The notes: a model not told the origin generated them from the sequence alone. A DNA stretch of 64,000 nt from JALOAT01 sp041685115 (GCA_041685115.1 JAWLGK010000002.1:186001-250000); one strand, 5' to 3'; numbered from the stretch's first letter, positions 8,186-17,366 are shown. Translations and numbers: made by a program.

Positions 8186-8785
8186 ATGCGCAGGCATGCT
8201 GTGTTCTTCGCTCTGAGTCTGCTCTTGGCTCACGCGGCAATGGCTCAGCCGCAGGAACCGGACACGGCGGAGCCGTATCGCGCCACCGAACTCCTCGGCA
8301 AGGAGGTGCGCAATCCCGACGGTGAACGGCTCGGGCAGGTGCGCGAGATCGTGATTGAAGCCTCCGGTCGGGTGCGTTATCTCATCGTCGCCTATGGCGG
8401 CTTCCTGCACATGGGCGACAGCCTCACCGCCGTGCCCTGGGACGTGGCCAGGCCCGCCATCGGCAAGGACTACATGGTGCTCGCCATGAACCGCGAGACC
8501 TTGATGGAGGCGCCCATCCTGGATACCGAAGCCTGGCAGAGCGGTGACACGCGCTGGATGGCGCGCGTGGAGCGCTACTACCGGCTGCGTCGCTCCACTG
8601 TGGGTGTGGCAGATTTCGCCAGTCTCGACGCGGATGCCGACGGCCTGCTCACGCCGGCCGAGGTAAACGCGCTGGGGCCGCTGCGCGATCGCTTCCGCCT
8701 CTATGACCAGGATGGTGATGGCGTGTTGAGCCGCAGTGAATTCAGCGCCTTCGAGGTGCGTGAACCCGATTCTGAAACCCGCTAG
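8186..8785 (+). CDS. Exported PRC-barrel and EF-hand protein
   Basis: 199 aa. Residues 1-21 form a Sec signal peptide ending AMAQ. Residues 30-100 are a PRC-barrel (LLGKEVRNPDGERLGQV, VRYLIVAYGGFL). The C-terminus carries two canonical EF-hand loops, DADADGLLTPAE and DQDGDGVLSRSE, with Asp/Asn at positions 1, 3 and 5 and Glu at 12, so calcium binding is likely. I chose the ATG at 8186 because GAAGGAGGG lies upstream and it gives a clean signal peptide; the start at 8144 would bury it. Role unknown; a periplasmic calcium-responsive structural protein is a reasonable guess. Confidence 0.85.
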   Translation: MRRHAVFFALSLLLAHAAMAQPQEPDTAEPYRATELLGKEVRNPDGERLGQVREIVIEASGRVRYLIVAYGGFLHMGDSLTAVPWDVARPAIGKDYMVLAMNRETLMEAPILDTEAWQSGDTRWMARVERYYRLRRSTVGVADFASLDADADGLLTPAEVNALGPLRDRFRLYDQDGDGVLSRSEFSAFEVREPDSETR

Positions 8786-8948
8786 CCGCAGCCACACGCC
8801 GGGAATCGACTGCGTCGGCGAATCGATGCCCTGCCGTGTATCGAACGTGCGCGAGACAATGCCCTGACGGACACTATCGACGTGCACCACAGGCCCTTCG
8901 TGTCCGGAGCCGGTTCGCTTGGCGTCCCGGCGCGGCTATGATCGGCCG
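8786..8948 (+). other. Intergenic region before the ModE-like gene
   Basis: 163 nt without a convincing gene. I see no clear promoter, terminator or repeat beyond short low-significance inverted matches. Confidence 0.5.
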
Positions 8949-9335
8949 ATGATGACGAAGACGCAGAAATCTCCGAAGAACGTTCCGCGCGTGCGTGTCC
9001 TGTTTGGTGACGCCATCGCCATGGGGCCCGGTAAAGCCGACCTGCTGACGGCCATCATCGAGACCGGTTCCATTTCGGCGGCGGCCCGAAAGATGGGCAT
9101 GTCCTATCGGCGAGCATGGCTCCTGGTGGAGACCATGAATCAGTGCTTTCGGGCCCCGTTGGTGGAAACCGCCTTGGGCGGCAAAGGTGGCGGCGGTGCG
9201 GTGGTCAGCGAACTGGGACTCGAGATCCTGGAACGCTACCGGTTAATGGAAAGGCGCGCTGCGGAGGCCGTGGCGTCAGAAATGGCCGACCTCGTCAAAC
9301 TGCTCGCCAAGCGCCCACCCGTCGATCCACATTGA
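8949..9335 (+). CDS. ModE-type N-terminal DNA-binding regulator, lacking the molybdate-sensing domain
   Basis: 128-aa winged helix-turn-helix protein of the ModE N-terminal/LysR-like class: LLTAIIETGSISAAARKMGMSYRRAWLLVETMN is the HTH region, followed by the wing with GGKGGGGAVVSELG. Full ModE is about 260 aa and ends in paired TOBE/Mop domains that bind molybdate. These are absent here; the gene simply stops after the first domain. It lies directly upstream of modA and two ModE-like operators, so it very likely controls them. The start could be either of two adjacent ATGs, 8949 or 8952. Confidence 0.87.
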   Translation: MMTKTQKSPKNVPRVRVLFGDAIAMGPGKADLLTAIIETGSISAAARKMGMSYRRAWLLVETMNQCFRAPLVETALGGKGGGGAVVSELGLEILERYRLMERRAAEAVASEMADLVKLLAKRPPVDPH

Positions 9336-9366
9336 TTGCCCGCACGCTGGCATGTAAAGTCACTGG

Positions 9367-9390
9367 CGGAATATTCATGCGGATATAGCG
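9367..9390. promoter_or_regulatory. ModE-like operator 1
   Basis: CGGAATAT, then 8 nt, then ATATAGCG. This matches the CGnTATAT-N8-ATATAnCG layout of ModE sites at all but one position. It starts 31 nt after the stop of the ModE-like gene and lies about 118 bp upstream of operator 2, centre to centre. Confidence 0.7.
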
Positions 9391-9484
9391 AATGTCGCCG
9401 CCGTCCGACTGAAGGCCGGCCCGACATGTGCGTGCCCCGGGATTCCTCAGGCCCCGCGAGGCATGACCGGGCACTTGTAGTTTG

Positions 9485-9508
9485 CGATATATCTGGCCGT
9501 ATATACCG
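9485..9508. promoter_or_regulatory. ModE-like operator 2 upstream of modA
   Basis: CGATATAT, then 8 nt, then ATATACCG: a full match to CGnTATAT-N8-ATATAnCG, with flanking bases extending the dyad to GCG and CGC. It lies 38-61 nt before the modA ATG. A TATATA hexamer at 9500-9505 could be the modA -10 box and would be covered by the bound regulator, implying repression when molybdate is plentiful. Confidence 0.83.
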
Positions 9509-9545
9509 CGCCAAGCGGTCGCCAACCAAAGGTCTGAAACAAACC

Positions 9546-10301
9546 ATGAAAACGAAGCGGAAGAACATCGCCTTGGGGCTTGCCGCCCTGGTGGGTGCCG
9601 CCTTGGCACAGGCCGAAGAAGTGAGCGTCGCCGTAGCGGCAAACTTCACGGCGCCCATGAAGGCCATCGCCGCTGCGTTCGAGGAGGATACGGGCCACAA
9701 GGCCGTGCTTTCCTTCGGCTCTACGGGCAAGTTCTACGCCCAGATCAGGCACGGCGCGCCGTTCCAGGTGTTTCTTGCGGCCGACGACAAAGCGCCCACC
9801 AAGCTCGAACAGGAGGGGCTTGCGGTCGCGGGTTCACGCTTTACATATGCTGTCGGTACGCTGGTGCTGTGGTCGGCCAGTGAAGGGTTCGTTGATGCCG
9901 ATGGCGAGGTGTTGAAGAACAACCGGTTCAAGCGATTTGCGATCGCCAATCCCAAGCTGGCGCCCTATGGCAAGGCGGCGGCGGAGGTGTTGACCGGCAT
10001 GGGCCTGATGGACGCGGTCAAGCCAAAATTCGTGTTCGGCGAGAACATCGCCCAGACCTACCAGTTCGCTTCGACGGGCAATGCCGACCTGGGCTTCGTG
10101 GCCCTTTCACAAGTAATGAAGGACGGTAAGATCACCTCCGGTTCGGCCTGGATCGTGCCGGATACCATGCACGCCCCCATCCGCCAGGATGCCGTGATTG
10201 TCTCCAACGGTGAGGGCAACGCGGCGGCCGAAGCGCTGATGCAGTACCTGCGTGGCGACAAGGCCAAGGCTATCATCCGCGCCTACGGCTACAGAATCTG
10301 A
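9546..10301 (+). CDS. modA: Molybdate ABC transporter substrate-binding protein ModA
   Basis: Periplasmic binding protein (251 aa) for molybdate or tungstate. Signal peptide residues 1-22 (AALAQAEE junction). Class motifs: VAVAANFTAPMKAIAAAFE, SFGSTGKFYAQI and the C-terminal TGNADLGFVALSQ. The Ser and Thr oxyanion-binding segments are intact. The ATG at 9546 follows the two ModE-like operators; the longer open frame from 9336 would run through the operators and is rejected. modB begins 13 nt after the stop. Confidence 0.96.
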   Translation: MKTKRKNIALGLAALVGAALAQAEEVSVAVAANFTAPMKAIAAAFEEDTGHKAVLSFGSTGKFYAQIRHGAPFQVFLAADDKAPTKLEQEGLAVAGSRFTYAVGTLVLWSASEGFVDADGEVLKNNRFKRFAIANPKLAPYGKAAAEVLTGMGLMDAVKPKFVFGENIAQTYQFASTGNADLGFVALSQVMKDGKITSGSAWIVPDTMHAPIRQDAVIVSNGEGNAAAEALMQYLRGDKAKAIIRAYGYRI

Positions 10302-10314
10302 ACAGGCAGGGGAC

Positions 10315-11001
10315 ATGGGCTTCTCCGATGCGGACCTCACGGCGATCTGGCTGACCCTGCGTCTCGCGGGTGTTACCACCTTCCTCCTGCTGCTCATCGG
10401 CACGCCGCTTGCCTGGTGGTTGGCGCACACGCGCTCGCTCTGGAAAGGGCCGGTCGGTGCAGTGGTGGCGCTGCCGCTGGTGTTGCCGCCCACGGTGCTG
10501 GGTTTTTACCTGCTGTTGACCATGGGACCGAACGGCCCGGTGGGTCAGTTCACGCAGTGGCTCGGCATCGGCACCTTGCCGTTCACCTTCTGGGGGCTCG
10601 TGGTGGCGTCGGTCCTCTATTCCATGCCTTTCGTCGTACAGCCGATCCAGAACGCCATTGAGGCCTTGGGTCGGCGACCGCTGGAGGTGGCGGCCACGCT
10701 GCGTGCCGGCCCGTGGGACCGCTTCTGGACGGTGGTGGTGCCGCTGGCCCGGCCGGGGTTCATGACCGCGGCCGTGCTCGGTTTCGCCCACACCGTCGGT
10801 GAATTCGGTGTGGTGCTCATGATCGGCGGCAACATCCCGGGCGAGACACGGGTCGTGTCGGTGCAGATCTACGATCATGTGGAGGCGATGGAATACGCCC
10901 AAGCCCATTGGCTCGCCGGCAGCATGGTGGCCTTCTCCTTTCTCGTGCTGTTTGCGCTCTACGCCACGCAGCGGAACAACCCGCAGCGGATCACGCTGTG
11001 A
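10315..11001 (+). CDS. modB: Molybdate ABC transporter permease ModB
   Basis: Inner-membrane permease (228 aa) with about five hydrophobic helices and the EAA coupling motif EVAATLRAGPWDRFWTVVVP, here facing a missing ATPase. MGFSDADLTAIWLTLRLA is the usual ModB N-terminus. I chose the ATG at 10315 with GGCAGGGGAC upstream over an earlier in-frame start that overlaps modA. No modC follows: after the stop there are about 90 nt without a gene and then a convergent gene. The permease must use an ATPase encoded elsewhere or be inactive. Confidence 0.96.
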   Translation: MGFSDADLTAIWLTLRLAGVTTFLLLLIGTPLAWWLAHTRSLWKGPVGAVVALPLVLPPTVLGFYLLLTMGPNGPVGQFTQWLGIGTLPFTFWGLVVASVLYSMPFVVQPIQNAIEALGRRPLEVAATLRAGPWDRFWTVVVPLARPGFMTAAVLGFAHTVGEFGVVLMIGGNIPGETRVVSVQIYDHVEAMEYAQAHWLAGSMVAFSFLVLFALYATQRNNPQRITL

Positions 11002-11090
11002 GTGGCAAGGGGCGGACGGTGGATCGGTCGGTGTGAACGGCGAGGTGTGGCAGGACGGCACTCGAAGGCGCGTGGCGTTGCGCCGTCGCT

Positions 11091-11438
11091 TCATGGCTGC
11101 AGCTTCTGCTCGAGGATGCGCTCCTCCATCTGGTCCACCATCAGGCGGGCCTGGTCGAGGGTCGCCGAGAGTTGATCGCGCTGCGCGTCGGTGAAGGCGC
11201 CGTATTCGGCATGCGCGGCCATGTCATGGAGGGCGAAGGTGAGGAGATTCATCACCTGGGCGAGATCGCGCAACAGCACCGGGTCCTGAAGCCGCTCACC
11301 CAGCAACAGTGCGCCCACGTCCTGGGTGATGCCGCGCGCCTGGGCGATGGATTGCTGGAGTTCCACAGGGGGCTGCGCAACGGCTGTGCCGAAGGTGAAA
11401 ACCAGGGCGCACGCGGGCGCCAGGAGTATCTTGCCCAT
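11091..11438 (-). CDS. Small exported helical protein of unknown function
   Basis: 115 aa. Residues 1-21 form a signal peptide with cleavage after AVA. The mature part is helical, with an acidic, Leu-rich heptad-like pattern (DQARLMVDQMEERILEQKL) suggesting a coiled coil. GGGAGG lies ahead of the ATG. It is convergent with modB and upstream of a DegS-type protease on the same strand, with a 64-nt gap between them. No family recognised. Confidence 0.72.
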   Translation of the reverse strand: MGKILLAPACALVFTFGTAVAQPPVELQQSIAQARGITQDVGALLLGERLQDPVLLRDLAQVMNLLTFALHDMAAHAEYGAFTDAQRDQLSATLDQARLMVDQMEERILEQKLQP

Positions 11439-11502
11439 GGCGAGGCCTCCCGAGGGCTTTCCCGAACTATAGCCCGCGGCATCCGCGAGGCGGCAATGCC
11501 AA

Positions 11503-12657
<1,155 letters not shown>

Positions 12658-12709
12658 CGTTTATCCTACGGTCGACGAGGCGGCCAGTTTAACTGAATCG
12701 GACTGTGGC

Positions 12710-13456
12710 ATGGTGAATCTGCACGAGTTGGTGGCGTTCTGCGATGAATTCCTCGAGAGCGCCCGTTTCCAGGATTACTGCCCCAACGGCCTGCAGGTGG
12801 AGGGGCGGGCTGAGGTGCGGCGTATCGTTTCAGGCGTGACTGCGAGCCAGGCGCTCATTGATGCTGCCATCGCCCAGGAGGCCGATCTCGTCCTGGTTCA
12901 CCACGGTTATTTCTGGCGCGGCGAGGACCCGCGGATCATCGGCATGAAGGCGCGCCGCCTGGGGGCCTTGCTCGGCAACCGGATCAGCCTGCTTGCTTAC
13001 CATCTACCCCTGGATGCCCACCCGCAGATCGGCAACAACGCCCGTCTGGCGGTGGACCTGCAGCTGGCGGTGCACGGCCGGTTCGGCGCAGCGGAGGTGG
13101 CGATGTACGGTGAGGTCTCATCCGTCACGAGCGGCGAGGAATTCGCCCGGCGCCTGACAAGTCACCTGGGACGTGCCCCACTGCACATCGCTGCCGAGCG
13201 GCCCATCCAGCGTGTGGGTTGGTGTAGCGGCGCCGCACAGGACTATCTGGAACAGGCTGCAGCCCTGGGGCTCGATGCCTATGTGAGCGGTGAGATCTCC
13301 GAACGCACCTTCCATGTCGCACGTGAGCAGGGTATTCACTACTTCGCCGCGGGCCACCATGCCACGGAACGCTACGGCGTCCAGGCCCTGGGCGAGCAGC
13401 TGGCACAGCGTTTTAGACTGATTCACGTTTTTGTGGACGAGGCAAATCCAGCCTGA
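12710..13456 (+). CDS. Nif3-like dinuclear metal centre protein (YbgI family)
   Basis: 248 aa, the normal length for the compact YbgI/Nif3 form. Metal-ligand segments are visible: LVHHGYFW (His pair), LLAYHLPLDAH, and C-terminal SGEISERTFH and AAGHHATERYG. YbgI proteins form hexameric rings with two metal ions per subunit; a GTP cyclohydrolase-like hydrolase activity is proposed for the family but the substrate is unsettled. The gene sits between the DegS-type protease and the pet operon, as in many gammaproteobacteria. Confidence 0.92.
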   Translation: MVNLHELVAFCDEFLESARFQDYCPNGLQVEGRAEVRRIVSGVTASQALIDAAIAQEADLVLVHHGYFWRGEDPRIIGMKARRLGALLGNRISLLAYHLPLDAHPQIGNNARLAVDLQLAVHGRFGAAEVAMYGEVSSVTSGEEFARRLTSHLGRAPLHIAAERPIQRVGWCSGAAQDYLEQAAALGLDAYVSGEISERTFHVAREQGIHYFAAGHHATERYGVQALGEQLAQRFRLIHVFVDEANPA

Positions 13457-13608
13457 AGCGTTCTTGACCTGCTTCCTTGCTTTGTACGAGAATCCGCGGT
13501 TAATTCCATAGAAGTGCATAACTATATTTGTAATTTCGAAAGCAGAACCATTCGCATCGCGGTGGGTTACATGCTTTTTCTTCAGTTAGGGTCATTGGGA
13601 GAGGTTTG
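13457..13608 (+). promoter_or_regulatory. Probable promoter region of petABC
   Basis: This 152-nt gap is clearly more AT-rich than its surroundings. A TTGACC at 13464-13469 with a GAGAAT at 13488-13493 (18-nt spacing) could be a sigma70 promoter; a second AT-rich stretch with TATATT lies near 13523. GGGAGAGG at about 13596 is the petA ribosome site. The exact promoter is uncertain. Confidence 0.45.
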
Positions 13609-14202
13609 ATGAGCAAAGAAGGCGTTGATAAGGGCCGGCGCCGCGTTCTTACCGCGCTCACCACTGTGGTGGGCGGTGTGGGAACCGCGTATGCCTTGGC
13701 TCCGTTTATCTTGTCCATGCAGCCGAGCGCTCGCGCACAGGCCGCTGGTGCCCCCGTCGAGGCCGACGTCAGCAAGCTCGAAGCCGGTCAGATGATGACC
13801 GTCGAGTGGCGTGGCAAACCGGTGTGGATCGTCCGCCGTACCGAGCAGAACCTGAAGGACCTGTCGTCCCTCGAAGATGTGTTGCTCGACCCCGCGTCCG
13901 ACGCTACCCAGCAGCCGGAGTACTGCAAGAACGCTGGTCGCTCGATCAAGCCTGAGTACGCGGTGATCGTCGGCATCTGCACCCACCTGGGCTGCTCGCC
14001 CACCTACCGCCCCGACATCGCGCCGGCGGATCTGGGCGCCGACTGGAAGGGTGGCTTCTTCTGCCCCTGCCACGGTTCCAAGTTCGACCTGGCCGGCCGC
14101 GTGTACAAGGGCGTGCCTGCCCCCAAGAACCTCGAGGTGCCGCCGTATAAGTTCCTGGCCGACACCCGCATTCTGGTCGGCGTAGACGAAGGAGCGGCGT
14201 AA
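13609..14202 (+). CDS. petA: Ubiquinol-cytochrome c reductase Rieske iron-sulfur subunit
   Basis: 197-aa Rieske subunit of the bc1 complex. The N-terminus carries a twin-arginine-type signal-anchor (KGRRRVLTAL, then a hydrophobic helix) for Tat export of the folded Fe-S protein. The [2Fe-2S] ligands are in CTHLGC and CPCHGS, giving two Cys and two His. Start is the ATG at 13609 with GGGAGAGG upstream. The stop overlaps petB by 1 nt. Confidence 0.97.
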   Translation: MSKEGVDKGRRRVLTALTTVVGGVGTAYALAPFILSMQPSARAQAAGAPVEADVSKLEAGQMMTVEWRGKPVWIVRRTEQNLKDLSSLEDVLLDPASDATQQPEYCKNAGRSIKPEYAVIVGICTHLGCSPTYRPDIAPADLGADWKGGFFCPCHGSKFDLAGRVYKGVPAPKNLEVPPYKFLADTRILVGVDEGAA

Positions 14203-15440
14203 TGAGCAACATGATGACCCAAGTCCTCGGCTGGGTGGACGACCGTTTCCCGCTCAGCAAGATGTGGAAAGAGCACCTTTCCGAGTACTACGCACCGAAG
14301 AACTTCAACTTCTGGTACTTCTTCGGCTCCCTCGCCATCCTGGTGCTGGCCATCCAGATCGTCACCGGCATCTTCCTCACCATGAACTACAAGCCGGACG
14401 GCGCCCTGGCGTTCGCGTCCGTCGAGTACATCATGCGTGACGTGGACTACGGCTGGCTGATCCGCTACATGCACTCCACCGGCGCCTCGGCGTTCTTCGT
14501 GGTGGTGTATCTGCACATGTTCCGCGGCCTCATGTACGGCTCGTACAAGAAGCCCCGCGAACTGATCTGGATCTTCGGCTGCCTGATCTATCTGGCGCTG
14601 ATGGCCGAGGCCTTCTTCGGCTACCTCCTCCCCTGGGGCCAGATGTCCTACTGGGGCGCGCAGGTCATCGTGAACCTGTTCTCCGCCGTGCCGTTCATCG
14701 GCGAGGACCTGTCCCTGTGGATTCGCGGTGACTACGTCGTTTCCGACGCCACCCTGAACCGCTTCTTCGCCTTCCACGTGATCGCTGTGCCCCTGGTACT
14801 GGTCGGCCTGGTGGTTGCTCACATCCTCGCCCTGCACGAAGTGGGTTCCAACAACCCCGACGGCGTGGAAATCAAGAAGAAGAAGGACCCGGTCACCCAT
14901 ATCCCGCTGGACGGCATCCCCTTCCACCCGTACTACACGGTGAAGGATATCGTCGGCGTGGTGGTGTTCCTGATGTTCTTCGCCGCCGTGGTGTTCTTCG
15001 CGCCGGAGATGAACGGCTTCTTCCTGGAGCACCCCAACTTCGAGCCCGCTGACCCCATGAAGACGCCTGCGCACATTGCGCCGGTGTGGTACTTCACGCC
15101 TTTCTACGCCATGCTGCGCGCCGTGCCGTCCATTGCCGGCTCTGCGTTCCCCGGCGTGGTGGTGATGGGTGCGGCCGTGGTGATCCTGTTCTTCCTGCCC
15201 TGGCTGGATCGCAGCCCGGTGAAGTCCATCCGCTATCGCGGCCTGTGCTTCAAGGTTCTGCTGGCCTTGTTTGCGGCCGACTTCATCCTACTGGGCTTCC
15301 TCGGTATGAAACCCAGCACCGATCTGTTCACGCTGATAGCCCAGCTTGGCACCATCTACTACTTCGTGTTCTTCATCGCGCTCGCATTCATTCCGAAGTT
15401 CGAGAAGACCAAGCCGGTTCCGGAAAGGGTGACCCAATGA
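14202..15440 (+). CDS. petB: Cytochrome b of the bc1 complex
   Basis: 412-aa full-length cytochrome b (not split into b6 and subunit IV) with eight predicted transmembrane helices. Heme-ligating histidines lie in RYMHSTGASAFF / YLHMFRG and in the FHVIAVPL / VVAHILALHE helix. The Qo-site motif normally written PEWY reads PVWY at residues 294-297, so the glutamate that helps take protons from quinol is replaced by valine. Other parts, such as the loop with WGAQVIVNLFSAVP, are conserved. It overlaps petC by 4 nt. Confidence 0.97.
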   Translation: MSNMMTQVLGWVDDRFPLSKMWKEHLSEYYAPKNFNFWYFFGSLAILVLAIQIVTGIFLTMNYKPDGALAFASVEYIMRDVDYGWLIRYMHSTGASAFFVVVYLHMFRGLMYGSYKKPRELIWIFGCLIYLALMAEAFFGYLLPWGQMSYWGAQVIVNLFSAVPFIGEDLSLWIRGDYVVSDATLNRFFAFHVIAVPLVLVGLVVAHILALHEVGSNNPDGVEIKKKKDPVTHIPLDGIPFHPYYTVKDIVGVVVFLMFFAAVVFFAPEMNGFFLEHPNFEPADPMKTPAHIAPVWYFTPFYAMLRAVPSIAGSAFPGVVVMGAAVVILFFLPWLDRSPVKSIRYRGLCFKVLLALFAADFILLGFLGMKPSTDLFTLIAQLGTIYYFVFFIALAFIPKFEKTKPVPERVTQ

Positions 15441-16177
15441 GAAAGCTCATCGTTGCATTTGTCTTTGCCGCGCTGCCTGGTCTCTCGCTCGCGGCGGGCG
15501 GTGGTGTCCACCTGGACAAGGCCAACGTGGATCTGTCCGACACGGCCTCGTTGCAGCGTGGTGCGCAGTTGTTCACCAACTACTGCCTGAGCTGCCACTC
15601 GGCGCAGTTCATGCGTTACAACCGCATGGGCCGCGACCTGGGCCTCACCGACGAACAGGTTCAGCAGAACCTCATGTTCACGACTGACAAGATCGGTGAC
15701 ACCATGAAGGTGGCCATGTCCGCGGCCGATGGCAAGGCCTGGTTCGGTGCACCGCCGCCGGATCTGTCGGTGATGGCCCGCGCCCGCGGTGCGGACTACC
15801 TGTACACCTACATGCGCACGTTCTACGTGGATGAAAAGCGTCCCTTCGGCGTGAACAACGCAGTGTTCGCGGATGTGGGCATGCCCCACGTACTGTGGGA
15901 CCTGCAGGGCATGCAGAAGGCGGTGTACAAGTCCGAAAAGGCCGCCGATGGCTCTGAGAAGCAGGTGCTTGCAGGTTTCGAGTTGGTGCAGCCCGGCAAG
16001 ATGACGCCTGCAGAGTATGACGAGGCGGTGCGTGACCTGGTGAACTTCATGGTTTACCTGGGCGAGCCGGCCCAGCTCGAGCGCCAGCGCATGGGCTGGT
16101 GGGTGCTCGGCTTCCTGGCGTTGTTCCTGGTGGTTGCCTACCTCCTCAAGAAGGAGTATTGGAAGGACGTCCACTGA
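15437..16177 (+). CDS. petC: Cytochrome c1
   Basis: 246-aa membrane-anchored cytochrome c1, the electron acceptor of the bc1 complex. A signal peptide (residues 1-20) precedes the heme-binding motif CLSCH. A C-terminal anchor helix (MGWWVLGFLALFLVV) is followed by basic KKEYWKDVH. The ATG at 15437 overlaps the petB stop by 4 nt; the longer upstream frame is a shadow inside petB. A GC-rich hairpin follows 7 nt after the stop. Confidence 0.97.
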   Translation: MRKLIVAFVFAALPGLSLAAGGGVHLDKANVDLSDTASLQRGAQLFTNYCLSCHSAQFMRYNRMGRDLGLTDEQVQQNLMFTTDKIGDTMKVAMSAADGKAWFGAPPPDLSVMARARGADYLYTYMRTFYVDEKRPFGVNNAVFADVGMPHVLWDLQGMQKAVYKSEKAADGSEKQVLAGFELVQPGKMTPAEYDEAVRDLVNFMVYLGEPAQLERQRMGWWVLGFLALFLVVAYLLKKEYWKDVH

Positions 16178-16184
16178 TGGGCGA

Positions 16185-16209
16185 GGAGCGGGGCCGGCGG
16201 CCCCGCTCC
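16185..16209 (+). terminator. Strong GC hairpin after petC
   Basis: Perfect 11-bp stem (GGAGCGGGGCC / GGCCCCGCTCC) with a 3-nt loop, followed by CTTCCCT rather than a long T-run. A second smaller hairpin (ACCAGGC / GCCTGGT) lies near 16224-16240. Together they could end or attenuate the pet transcript before sspA. Confidence 0.6.
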
Positions 16210-16263
16210 CTTCCCTGTGCGAGACCAGGCGCCGCCTGGTCCGCGTAACGACAGGAGACTTCC

Positions 16264-16887
16264 ATGGTCCTTTCTGTCAGTCGGCGCTCAGGGATGGCGC
16301 TGTTTTCACGTTCCGATGCGTACAGTCACCAAGTGCGCCTCGCCATCGCCGAGAAGGGCATCGAGGCCGACATCATCCAACTGACGTCCTCCGGCATTCC
16401 CGAAGAACTGGCCGAAGTCAGCCCCGAAGCCGCGGTACCCACGCTGGTCGATCGCGAACTCGTGTTGTACGAGCCGGCGGTTATCCTGGAATACTTGGAT
16501 GAACGCTTCCCCCATCCTCCGCTCCTGCCTGCCGATCCCGTGTCGCGGGCGCGTCTGCGCCTGAGCCTGGTGCGGTTCGGGAAGGAACTCTACGGGCGCA
16601 TGGACAGTATCCTTGCGGGCAACGGCAAGACCGTGATGGCTGGTCGTAGGGCGTTGAGCGAGGATTTGCAGGTTCTCGAGCCGGTTTTCCGGCACAAGGC
16701 CTTCTTCATGAGCGATGAATTCACCTTGGCCGACTGCATGTTGGCGCCCCTACTGTGGCGCCTACCCCAGATGAAGATAGAATTACCTTCGACGGCCAAA
16801 GCGCTTGCCGGTTATGCAAACAGGCTGTTCAAGCGCCCGTCTTTCCGTCTCAGTCTGACCGAAGCCGAGAAAGAGCTTCGCAGCTGA
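16264..16887 (+). CDS. sspA: Stringent starvation protein A (RNA polymerase-associated)
   Basis: 207-aa glutathione-S-transferase-fold protein that binds RNA polymerase and reprograms transcription in starvation and acid stress. It has the SspA N-terminus (MALFSRSDAYSHQVR), the AVPTLVDRELVLYEPAVILEYLDE thioredoxin-fold region and a helical C-terminal GST domain. Like known SspA proteins it lacks a clear glutathione-activating residue. ACAGGAGA lies 5 nt upstream of the ATG. Its place between petC and sspB is a conserved order in many gamma- and betaproteobacteria. Confidence 0.95.
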   Translation: MVLSVSRRSGMALFSRSDAYSHQVRLAIAEKGIEADIIQLTSSGIPEELAEVSPEAAVPTLVDRELVLYEPAVILEYLDERFPHPPLLPADPVSRARLRLSLVRFGKELYGRMDSILAGNGKTVMAGRRALSEDLQVLEPVFRHKAFFMSDEFTLADCMLAPLLWRLPQMKIELPSTAKALAGYANRLFKRPSFRLSLTEAEKELRS

Positions 16888-16914
16888 GCTTTCCGTTCCG
16901 ATGCCTGGTGAGCG

Positions 16915-17304
16915 ATGACGCCCAGCCGACCCTATTTGCTTCGAGCCCTTCACGAGTGGATCGTCGACAACGACCTCACACCGCATATCCTGGTGGATGC
17001 CGGTGCGCCCGGCACCGTGGTGCCGACGGAATACGCTGAGGACGGCAAGATCGTCTTCAACGTCGCGCCGCGCGCGGTCAAGGCGTTACAACTTCGCAAC
17101 GACGCGGTGGAATTCGAGGCGCGCTTCGGCGGTTCGCCCCGCCATGTCTACGTGCCCGTTGCTGCCGTGCTCGCCGTCTATGCCCGCGAAAACGGCCGCG
17201 GCATGATCTTCTCCGACGAGGAGGGCACCGAGCCCACCCCCCCGGACGACCAGCCACCGGAAGACACTAAACCCAAGCGCCCGTCGCTGCGCATCGTGAA
17301 ATAA
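16915..17304 (+). CDS. sspB: ClpXP protease specificity-enhancing factor SspB
   Basis: 129-aa adaptor that delivers ssrA-tagged proteins to ClpXP. The N-terminal substrate-binding domain (YLLRALHEWIVDN, VFNVAPRAVKALQL, ARFGG) is followed by an acidic linker and a basic C-terminal ClpX-binding tail, KPKRPSLRIVK, the XB module. It starts 27 nt after sspA. It is convergent with the large tpsA gene, with 62 nt between the stops. Confidence 0.96.
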   Translation: MTPSRPYLLRALHEWIVDNDLTPHILVDAGAPGTVVPTEYAEDGKIVFNVAPRAVKALQLRNDAVEFEARFGGSPRHVYVPVAAVLAVYARENGRGMIFSDEEGTEPTPPDDQPPEDTKPKRPSLRIVK

Positions 17305-17366
17305 CACCTGACCGCATGCGCATCCCGCTCATTGCTGTGTTCCGCTTCCCGGTGCCAGTGCGAGGG

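Noticed and set aside
10877..11194. Possible modC remnant after modB
   Set aside because: The frame is a shadow of modB continuing into non-coding DNA; no Walker or signature motifs.
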